Source of the DNA: Nitrospirota bacterium
GTDB taxonomy: Bacteria > Nitrospirota > 9FT-COMBO-42-15 > HDB-SIOI813
DNA: 6,820 nt
Assembly: GCA_023248365.1 (NCBI GenBank)
Contig: JAHFER010000086.1
Location: 1-6,820 of the forward strand
Direction: 5' to 3'
The notes beneath the pieces were generated by a model. That model ran no database searches, was not told where the DNA came from, and was given only the letters and a program-made list of their open reading frames with translations. How positions within the stretch are numbered: the first letter of the stretch is position 1; every line of letters starts with the position of its first letter. Below, piece by piece: positions 1-5,471 of the stretch. The position numbers and the translations under genes were made by a program.

Positions 1-355
1 TGATTAATATTGAGTCAGGAGACCTCTTTACTACCTCTTCCGTTACCTCTTTAACAATTGCTACATTCTTTTCAAGCAGGTCACTGCGGCTCATGCCTGG
101 TTTTCTTGCAAGTCCTGCTGTTATTACTACTATATCTGAGGCTGAGGTATCATCGAAATTATTAGATCCTTTTACACTTACGTCAGAACCGGATAAAGGC
201 GCTGCCTCGGAAATATCAAGTGCCTTGCCCTGTGGAACGCCTTCAACAATATCAAACAATACTACATCTGCAAGGGATTTTTCCATAATCCTCTGCGCAG
301 CAGTAGCGCCGACATTACCTGAACCAATGATGGAAACCTTATTTCGACCTCCCAA
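1..355 (-). CDS. mdh: Malate dehydrogenase, LDH-like type (N-terminal part, cut by window edge)
   Basis: NAD-dependent malate dehydrogenase interconverting malate and oxaloacetate in the cytoplasm. The frame reads open from a TTG at 355 to the window edge, giving 118 residues of a protein normally about 310 long. Seen: a Rossmann glycine motif GSGNVG (residues 11-16), an acidic residue D35 at the end of the second strand in LFDIVEG (typical of NAD rather than NADP use), ITAGLARKPGMSRSDLL (78-94), with R84 at the substrate-specificity position that separates malate from lactate dehydrogenases and R90 as the second substrate-loop arginine. The catalytic His lies outside the window. The start is TTG because the frame has a stop at 377-379 and no ATG or GTG after it, and a strong Shine-Dalgarno sits just upstream. 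The gene follows the Re-citrate synthase by 60 bases in the same direction, so it probably supplies that enzyme with oxaloacetate. Confidence 0.93.
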   Translation of the reverse strand, partial: MGGRNKVSIIGSGNVGATAAQRIMEKSLADVVLFDIVEGVPQGKALDISEAAPLSGSDVSVKGSNNFDDTSASDIVVITAGLARKPGMSRSDLLEKNVAIVKEVTEEVVKRSPDSILI

Positions 356-359
356 ATTT

Positions 360-370
360 ACCTCCTCCTC
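360..370 (-). promoter_or_regulatory. Strong ribosome binding site that fixes the TTG start of mdh
   Basis: On the minus strand a purine run GAGGAGGAGGT lies directly before the TTG at 355. Two registers of AGGAGG are possible, leaving roughly 4 to 8 bases to the start codon. The very strong site may offset the weak TTG initiator. There is no competing ATG or GTG between the upstream in-frame stop (377-379) and the conserved glycine motif. Confidence 0.75.
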
Positions 371-415
371 TAACTGTCATAAACTATCATATATCATAGA
401 CACGATTCATTTTCT

Positions 416-2287
416 TTAAATTATCTCCCCCTCAACCCCGCCTTTTACTTTTTCCTGCACATCCTTACCGGATTCAAGCTTTATGTCAATCTTAATTACA
501 TCTTCAAACTTTAAATCAACCCCGAATATGCCTGTAATCTCTCCATTAATTTTTCTGACCGGTGTTGAAATTGTTATACACAATGCATCAGTCATAATGG
601 ATTTATAGAAATCAGTTACAGATGTTTTGCCGCTCTTCATTGGTTCTATAAACCATGACCTGTTGGAAAAGTTTTGTCCTGTCCCAAACTTTTCATACCG
701 TGCCCTGTCAACAATCTGAATTATATTTTTTGTTAGTTGTTTACCTTCAAGATTGACAACATAAGCAAATTGAATAAATGGATTATCATCCACCATCTTC
801 TGCAGTTGAATTTCCATTGTTTCTAAATCCATAGCCCTGAAAGCCTCAGCTTCAACCATATCTTCAACAATAGGTGAAACTACCTCTTCTGCATGTTTCT
901 TCATCCTTTTAAGATCTGAACCGAAATACTCCGGCAGATACTTCCTGGCCTGAGCATACATCTCGTCCGAGGATATTGCAGTAAGCCTTCCAGCCTCATA
1001 TTGTCCTGTTACCCACTTGAAAATCTTTGAAATTCCAGGATGCTTTTTATCTATAATACTGTCACCCGTTAAACCGAGATGGCTGTTAATCCAGTATGAA
1101 ATCCCTGCAATACCTGATTTATCAGTAATCGTAACACCCATAGGTTTTTTTAGGAGTTTGACAGTATCAAAGATGTTATATATCTCTTCATTCTTTAGCG
1201 CTCCGTCTGCATGGATGCCGGCGCTGGTATTATTAAAATCAATTCCTACGAATGGGTAATTGGCCGGAATCTGCACACCTATCTCCCTTTTGAAATATTC
1301 AGCAAGATCAGTAATAGCGGTTGTATCTACCCCGTTTGTCTCACCTCTCAATGAAATATATTCCATGATCAGCGCCTCAACAGGGGTATTTCCTGTTCGT
1401 TCACCAAACCCAAGAATTACGCCGTTCGCACCGCAGCATCCATAGACCCATGCCGTAGTTGCATTTATAAGCGCCTTATGAAAATCATTATGTCCATGCC
1501 ACTCAAGCTGTTCAGGCGGAACCCCTCCATAGTGTACAAGGCCGTATATAAGCTCCGGAATACCCCGGGGTGTGGAGGCGCCAACATAAGGAACACCATA
1601 CCCCATTGTGTCACAAGCCCTTATCTTTACCGGTATTCCACTGGCCTCAGAAAGCTCCATCAGCTTCTGAACAAGAGGAATAACAAAGCCGTAATAGTCT
1701 GCACGTGTTATATCTTCAAGGTGGCAGCGCGGGATAATCCCTGCCTCTAATGCTGTACTTACTATATCAAGATATTTTGCGGCGGCTTCTCGGCGGTTCA
1801 TGCCGAGCTTCAGGAATATATGATAATCCGAACATGAAGTAAGGATTCCGGTCTCTTTTAACCCCATATCTTTTACTATCTGAAAATCTTCTTTTACCGC
1901 CCTTATCCAACCCGTAATTTCAGGAAATTTATATCCAAGCCCAAGGCACTTTTCAACTGCATCCCTGTCTTTTTTGTTATATAAAAAAAATTCACATTGC
2001 CTTATTACCCCATTGGGGCCCCCCAACCTATGGAGCATTCCATATATTTCAACTATCTGTTCAACACTGTACGGAGGTCTTGACTGCTGGCCATCTCTGA
2101 ATGTAGTATCAGTAATCCAAAATTCTTCAGGAGTATGCATTGGAACTACACGGTGATTGAAGGGGATCTTCGGAACTTCGTTATAAGGAAAAAACTCCCT
2201 GAAGAGATTCGGCTCTTTTACATCTATTAAATCGTAATGATATGCGGACCTGGTTAATAGATTTTTTTCTTTTACAAGACCTGACAT
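416..2287 (-). CDS. Re-type citrate synthase (isopropylmalate/homocitrate synthase family) fused to a C-terminal Cache-like sensor domain
   Basis: Probable Re-face citrate synthase, condensing acetyl-CoA with oxaloacetate; 623 residues, with no signal peptide or membrane segment. Residues about 20-460 form the HMGL-like TIM barrel and its C-terminal extension: ITDTTFRDGQQ (58-68, catalytic R64 and metal ligand D65), WHGHND (263-268, metal ligands H264 and H266), GFGERTGN (293-300) and SAGIHADG (355-362). The EPNLFREFFPYNEVPKIPF segment (25-43) and TSCSDYHIF (150-158) resemble, from memory, the Clostridium kluyveri-type Re-citrate synthases, which usually stop near 450 residues. Residues about 478-600 are an extra Cache/PDC-like module. 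The family is commonly mislabelled 2-isopropylmalate or homocitrate synthase; these remain alternatives, but the downstream mdh supports citrate. Known members are metal-dependent and often oxygen-sensitive. The ATG at 2287 has AGGAGG (2295-2300) 7 bases upstream. The gene follows fdhE by 76 bases. Confidence 0.85.
   Translation of the reverse strand: MSGLVKEKNLLTRSAYHYDLIDVKEPNLFREFFPYNEVPKIPFNHRVVPMHTPEEFWITDTTFRDGQQSRPPYSVEQIVEIYGMLHRLGGPNGVIRQCEFFLYNKKDRDAVEKCLGLGYKFPEITGWIRAVKEDFQIVKDMGLKETGILTSCSDYHIFLKLGMNRREAAAKYLDIVSTALEAGIIPRCHLEDITRADYYGFVIPLVQKLMELSEASGIPVKIRACDTMGYGVPYVGASTPRGIPELIYGLVHYGGVPPEQLEWHGHNDFHKALINATTAWVYGCCGANGVILGFGERTGNTPVEALIMEYISLRGETNGVDTTAITDLAEYFKREIGVQIPANYPFVGIDFNNTSAGIHADGALKNEEIYNIFDTVKLLKKPMGVTITDKSGIAGISYWINSHLGLTGDSIIDKKHPGISKIFKWVTGQYEAGRLTAISSDEMYAQARKYLPEYFGSDLKRMKKHAEEVVSPIVEDMVEAEAFRAMDLETMEIQLQKMVDDNPFIQFAYVVNLEGKQLTKNIIQIVDRARYEKFGTGQNFSNRSWFIEPMKSGKTSVTDFYKSIMTDALCITISTPVRKINGEITGIFGVDLKFEDVIKIDIKLESGKDVQEKVKGGVEGEII
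488..856 (-). other. Cache/PDC-like sensor domain within the Re-citrate synthase gene
   Basis: This stretch encodes about residues 478-600 of the citrate synthase. It shows the usual Cache order: a long N-terminal helix (about 478-500), a first strand with a turn FAYVVNLEGKQLT (507-519), the NRSWF element (542-546), a helix PMKSGKTSVTDFYKS, then the two closing strands ALCITISTPV (568-577) and the GIFGVDL strand (586-592). R543-x-W545-F546 and D591 occupy positions used for ligand binding in many extracellular Cache domains. The amino-acid/amine motif is not complete, since the residue five before the Arg is Q538 rather than Tyr. Because the host protein is soluble, the module must face the cytoplasm. 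The ligand cannot be read from sequence. Confidence 0.8.
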
Positions 2288-2328
2288 ACAAATTCCTCCT
2301 CTTCCTCTAATTCCTAAAAGCTAAAGGA

Positions 2329-2358
2329 ATATTAACATAGCCTGTTGTTTTATTTCAA
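2329..2358 (-). promoter_or_regulatory. Possible internal promoter before the Re-citrate synthase
   Basis: On the minus strand TTGAAA (2358-2353) is followed after 18 bases by TAATAT (2334-2329), with transcription then expected to start near 2322. That would leave a leader of about 35 bases that still contains the AGGAGG site of the synthase. The -10 matches only 4 of 6 consensus bases, and such matches are frequent in AT-rich DNA, so this is a weak call. If real, the synthase and mdh could be expressed without fdhE. Confidence 0.25.
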
Positions 2359-2363
2359 GGGTT

Positions 2364-3194
2364 TTATCTAAGCTGGCAGATAGCTGTATAACCATGCTGG
2401 CTGGCTATTATATCAATGGGTATGCTGGCAACATCTTCAATATCCATATCAATATCATGAAATCCTCTTTTATCTTCCCTGCAGTTTATAATGACTGTCT
2501 TTACGTATGCCTTGCATTCATCACAGCTTGCGGCCCTTGTACCCTGTTCGCAACCTGCATTACCTACAAAGACACTAAGTTTCTCTGGTTTAGCATTGCC
2601 GCACTTAGGACATCCAACAAGATCATAAGGCCATCTGTAGCCGCAGAAGCAGCAGGCAAGATACCGTTGTTCAACATTATTTATTTTATCAATTATTGCC
2701 ATTCCTGGAGGCGCGTTACATACAGGACATCTTCCGGCTTCCCTGATTTTCAATAACGAAGTATCAATATTTATTTCTTTAATTAATCTCATAAACGAAG
2801 GCTTGAGTATCCATTTCATTAAAACATTAGAGTACCTGTCTTCCCGTGATAAGCTCTCTTTGATAACTTCAATTGACTCCTGCAATGATAAACTAATTAG
2901 TGCTTCAGTACCTTTTAGCCCCTGATCCTTCATAAGGGCAAAAACCTTTATCGCTGTAATTCCACTATTACTGAAGTCCATTTCTTTTATTTTTTGCACA
3001 TCAAGCATACGCAGGCCTTTTCCTGATCTATCAAAAGAGAATAACGGCAAAAGATCATCCGGCTCGCTGTTGTACCATATATCAATTAATCCAGCGTATA
3101 ATTTTTGCATCTGCGCAAGCTCTCCTGAAGCAGGATAGCACTTTGTCATATCCTCAAGGTATTTTTTGTAACCTTCAAACTTAGCATTCATCAT
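2364..3194 (-). CDS. fdhE: Formate dehydrogenase maturation factor FdhE
   Basis: Cytoplasmic accessory protein of the FdhE family, needed in E. coli for active respiratory (Tat-exported, molybdenum or tungsten) formate dehydrogenase; thought to bind the catalytic subunit and iron through its cysteine pairs. The 276-residue protein has a helical N-terminal half (1-150) and a zinc-ribbon/rubredoxin-like half with four cysteine motifs: CPVC (156-159), CCFC (181-184), CPKC (195-198) and CDEC (224-227). The C-terminal element DVASIPIDIIASQHGY (254-269) is the family's conserved end. It is somewhat shorter than the E. coli protein (about 309). Start: tandem ATG ATG at 3194 and 3191, with GGAG at 3204-3201 six bases before the first. 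No formate dehydrogenase subunit gene lies in the window. It is the first visible gene of the minus-strand cluster and is divergent from lptF. Confidence 0.9.
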   Translation of the reverse strand: MMNAKFEGYKKYLEDMTKCYPASGELAQMQKLYAGLIDIWYNSEPDDLLPLFSFDRSGKGLRMLDVQKIKEMDFSNSGITAIKVFALMKDQGLKGTEALISLSLQESIEVIKESLSREDRYSNVLMKWILKPSFMRLIKEINIDTSLLKIREAGRCPVCNAPPGMAIIDKINNVEQRYLACCFCGYRWPYDLVGCPKCGNAKPEKLSVFVGNAGCEQGTRAASCDECKAYVKTVIINCREDKRGFHDIDMDIEDVASIPIDIIASQHGYTAICQLR

Positions 3195-3207
3195 AAATTA
3201 CTCCTAC

Positions 3208-3236
3208 TTTACATTAGGCCATAAAAAAATTATAGT
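3208..3236 (+). promoter_or_regulatory. Sigma70-type promoter of lptFG, predicted to give a leaderless transcript
   Basis: TTTACA (3208-3213) and TATAGT (3231-3236) are separated by exactly 17 bases, each matching 5 of 6 housekeeping consensus positions. The expected start, 7 to 8 bases after the -10, falls at 3243-3244, that is on or next to the A of the lptF ATG. This agrees with the absence of any Shine-Dalgarno before lptF. The -10 overlaps the opposing -10 of fdhE. Confidence 0.6.
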
Positions 3237-3257
3237 AGCTGTCATGTTTAAATTAAA
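3229..3257 (-). promoter_or_regulatory. Probable promoter of the fdhE operon, overlapping the lptF promoter
   Basis: On the minus strand a perfect TATAAT lies at 3234-3229, with a poor -35 (TTTAAT, 3257-3252, 3 of 6) at 17-base spacing. Transcription would begin near 3222 and give a leader of about 28 bases that includes the GGAG site of fdhE. The -35 region would lie inside the first codons of lptF. A weak -35 with a perfect -10 could mean an activator is needed, but no operator was recognised. Confidence 0.4.
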
Positions 3258-4368
3258 AATATTAGACAGATACATCATCCAGGAGCTTTTTATAAGTTTT
3301 ACCCTTAGCCTTTCCCTTTTGATGTCTGCCTTTCTTACCCAGCAGATGCTGAAGCTTTCGGCAATATCCGCTGATTCAGGAGTGAGCTTTCTTTTACTCA
3401 TAAAAATCGCACCACTAATTATACCCATTTTTCTTGTGCTTGCAATACCTTTTGCCATGCTTCTTTCAACAATAATCACATTTGCCAGATTTTCTACAGA
3501 TCGTGAGTTAACTGCATTTAAATCTGCCGGAATTAGTTTCTACCGCATGCTGCCCCCTGTAATTGCATTTTCAACTGCGGCATTCCTTATGTCACTTATT
3601 TCCTCAACAGTTCTTCAGCCTATAGCAAATAACCAGATTAAACAGGAAACTTATAAGGCCATGAAAAACCAACAAAATCTTGGGCTTCAGAAAGGTGTCT
3701 TCAATAACTTGTTTAACTTTTTGATTTATGTAAAGGACATAAAAGATCCATACAATCTTGAAGGAGTTCTTATCTCAGACAGAACCCAAAAAGGATCCCG
3801 GATTATAACAGCAAATCATGGCAAATTTCTTAATGATCCTTCAACAGAAAGCCTTTTTCTTAAATTAGACGACGGACAAATTCATTATGAATATCCTGAC
3901 AGGCTTGCCTACCAGTTAGCTGCATTTTCAACATATTACCTTAAAATTGAAACAAGTAAATCTATCGGGAGACTGAACCTCTTTAAATCTTCATGGGGAA
4001 TGAGTCTTAAGGAATTAAAAAAGACTCTGGATGAAAAAATAAAAGAAGGGAAGGTTCGTGAATACCGTGGAATTTTGTTGGAATTTCACAGGAAATTTTC
4101 CTTGCCGGCTGCGGTTCTGGTATTAGGAATTCTCGGAGTCCCAATTGGTATAAGATCCAGATTCTCTGGTAGATTCGGGGGATTTATATTAAGCCTTGTT
4201 GTAGTATTTTTCTACTATGTGCTTGACACCGTAAGTGAAATCCTTGCAGTGGACGGCGCTCTAAACCCTGTTCTGGCAGCATGGATGCCGGTGTTAATAT
4301 TTATTCTCCTAACCTTATTTATCCTCATCAGAGAGGCAAGAGGCAACATCCTCCGTATATCAAAATAA
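3244..4368 (+). CDS. lptF: LPS export permease LptF (YjgP/YjgQ family)
   Basis: Inner-membrane permease subunit of the LptB2FG ABC transporter, which extracts lipopolysaccharide from the inner membrane and passes it to the periplasmic Lpt bridge. The 374-residue protein has the family layout: three membrane helices (about 11-33, 52-80, 103-124), a periplasmic beta-jellyroll-type domain (about 125-275) and three more helices (about 287-303, 311-332, 343-362). ILDRYIIQEL (6-15), ELTAFKSAGIS (88-98, cytoplasmic coupling region) and EFHRKFSLPAA (280-290) are conserved family elements. Length is normal. The ATG at 3244 is the only sensible start, because ILDRYI follows at once. No ribosome binding site is visible, and the predicted transcript starts at or beside this ATG. 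The assignment F rather than G rests on being first in the pair and on the motif details; the two paralogues are otherwise alike. Confidence 0.92.
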   Translation: MFKLKILDRYIIQELFISFTLSLSLLMSAFLTQQMLKLSAISADSGVSFLLLIKIAPLIIPIFLVLAIPFAMLLSTIITFARFSTDRELTAFKSAGISFYRMLPPVIAFSTAAFLMSLISSTVLQPIANNQIKQETYKAMKNQQNLGLQKGVFNNLFNFLIYVKDIKDPYNLEGVLISDRTQKGSRIITANHGKFLNDPSTESLFLKLDDGQIHYEYPDRLAYQLAAFSTYYLKIETSKSIGRLNLFKSSWGMSLKELKKTLDEKIKEGKVREYRGILLEFHRKFSLPAAVLVLGILGVPIGIRSRFSGRFGGFILSLVVVFFYYVLDTVSEILAVDGALNPVLAAWMPVLIFILLTLFILIREARGNILRISK

Positions 4369-4371
4369 ATA

Positions 4372-5457
4372 ATGAAGATAGTCAACAGATACATAACATT
4401 AGAGTTTATTAAATTGCTTCTTCTTATATCAGTGGGGCTGACAATGCTCTATATGGTAGCTGATATTTTCGAAAATCTGGGTGATTTTACAAAAACGCAT
4501 ACAGATTTTCTTACTACAGCAGAATTTTTTTTGCTGAGGTTCCCACAGGCAATATATTACATTGCCCCCATCACCCTTTTGTTTGCCGCATTCCTTAACC
4601 TTGGCCTGTTCACTAAATATAACGAGCTAACAGCCATGCGGTCAGGAGGGATAAATATTATTAATATTGCTTCTTCAATGTTAATAATTACATTTTTATT
4701 TTCTATGGGTATATTTTTCTTAAACGAAACTGTTGTTCCATTCAGCAATAAGTTATCAGAGGAGATAAAGAGACAGGTTGAGAACAAGCCAAGAGAGATG
4801 TTTTTTAAAGAAGACAGTCTGTGGTTTAAATCAGGTAAATATACTCTATATAATGTCAGATTTGTAGATTCTGAGAGAAACATACTATGGGGGATAAATG
4901 TGTATTACCTGAACCAGGGATTTCAGATAAATGGGAGCATCTCTGCAGAAAAGGCAATTTCTCAAAACGGACAGTGGTTCTTACAGTCAGGTGTAAGAAG
5001 AATATTTAACAGTAGCAATATACCTGTGACTGTCTATACTTTTGACAAGCTTCCTGTTGCAATTCCTTTTGAACTTAAAGACGTAAAACATGCTGTAGTA
5101 AGGGCCTCGGAAACAAGATTTGGAACTCTAAAAAACTATATCGAAAGGATAGAACGAGATGGTTATGATGTGAAAAGACTCAAGGTAGAGTTATATGAAA
5201 AGACATCTTTCCCATTTGCAGGATTTATATTGACGGTAATTGGAATATCTCTTGCCTTTTATATAAAGAAATTAGGCGGTATAGCTTCAGGGATAGGGAT
5301 ATGTATAGTAGTGAGTATCCTCTACTGGGTCTTCTATTCTTTATCCATTCATATGGGCTATGCAGGTTATATACCGCCTATACTTTCAGCATGGCTGGCA
5401 AATCTTTTCTTTCTATGTATAGGCGGTTTTTTATTTTTCAAAGCAACAAAGGCATAG
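4372..5457 (+). CDS. lptG: LPS export permease LptG (YjgP/YjgQ family)
   Basis: Second permease subunit of LptB2FG, partner of LptF in moving lipopolysaccharide out of the inner membrane. The 361 residues follow the same plan: helices at about 9-31, 55-79 and 100-118, a periplasmic domain (about 120-265), then helices at about 280-297, 301-324 and 333-357. Family elements are NRYITLEF (5-12), NELTAMRSGGI (84-94) and LYEKTSFPFA (274-283). The ATG lies 3 bases after the lptF stop, with no Shine-Dalgarno in the intervening bases, so translation probably depends on ribosomes finishing lptF, which would give equal amounts of both subunits. The ATPase LptB and LptA/LptC are not in the window. The last 85 bases contain a terminator-like inverted repeat and T-tract (5373-5438). 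The gene ends 14 bases from the convergent BipA gene. Confidence 0.93.
   Translation: MKIVNRYITLEFIKLLLLISVGLTMLYMVADIFENLGDFTKTHTDFLTTAEFFLLRFPQAIYYIAPITLLFAAFLNLGLFTKYNELTAMRSGGINIINIASSMLIITFLFSMGIFFLNETVVPFSNKLSEEIKRQVENKPREMFFKEDSLWFKSGKYTLYNVRFVDSERNILWGINVYYLNQGFQINGSISAEKAISQNGQWFLQSGVRRIFNSSNIPVTVYTFDKLPVAIPFELKDVKHAVVRASETRFGTLKNYIERIERDGYDVKRLKVELYEKTSFPFAGFILTVIGISLAFYIKKLGGIASGIGICIVVSILYWVFYSLSIHMGYAGYIPPILSAWLANLFFLCIGGFLFFKATKA
5373..5438 (+). terminator. Terminator-like inverted repeat and T-tract inside the 3' end of lptG
   Basis: ACCGCCTATAC (5373-5383) and GTATAGGCGGT (5417-5427) form a perfect 11-bp inverted repeat, followed at once by a T-rich tract (5427-5438, eleven T and one A). 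The 33-base loop holds a small CAGC-ATG-GCTG hairpin (5387-5397). The order stem then T-tract is right for intrinsic termination of the lptFG transcript only; the opposite strand has no T-tract after the stem. It is odd that it lies before the lptG stop codon (5455-5457), and the long loop makes it less typical. No other terminator is visible between the two convergent genes. Confidence 0.45.
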
Positions 5458-5471
5458 TTTGAAGTATACCT

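Noticed and set aside
1..355. Lactate dehydrogenase
   Set aside because: The substrate loop reads ARKPGMSR, with Arg at the specificity position typical of malate dehydrogenase; lactate dehydrogenases have Gln there.
93..419. A 108-residue plus-strand open frame
   Set aside because: Antisense to malate dehydrogenase, whose glycine motif and active-site loop are unambiguous.
488..856. The Cache region as part of a separate membrane chemoreceptor gene
   Set aside because: It is in frame with the synthase with no internal stop, ribosome binding site or membrane helix, and the protein ends shortly after the domain without HAMP or signalling parts.
416..2287. Pyruvate carboxylase subunit B or oxaloacetate decarboxylase alpha
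   Set aside because: It shares the HMGL-like barrel, but there is no biotinyl domain (no MKM motif) and the N-terminal and central motifs fit Re-citrate synthase; the C-terminal module is Cache-like.
2310..2330. ATTCCT/AGGAAT inverted repeat between fdhE and the citrate synthase, considered as a terminator or attenuator
   Set aside because: Only a 6-bp AT-rich stem with a 9-base loop and no T-tract; too weak to call.
3204..3479. A minus-strand 91-residue frame upstream of fdhE
   Set aside because: It lies antisense to the start of lptF and runs across the promoter region; its composition fits a shadow of the LptF membrane helices.
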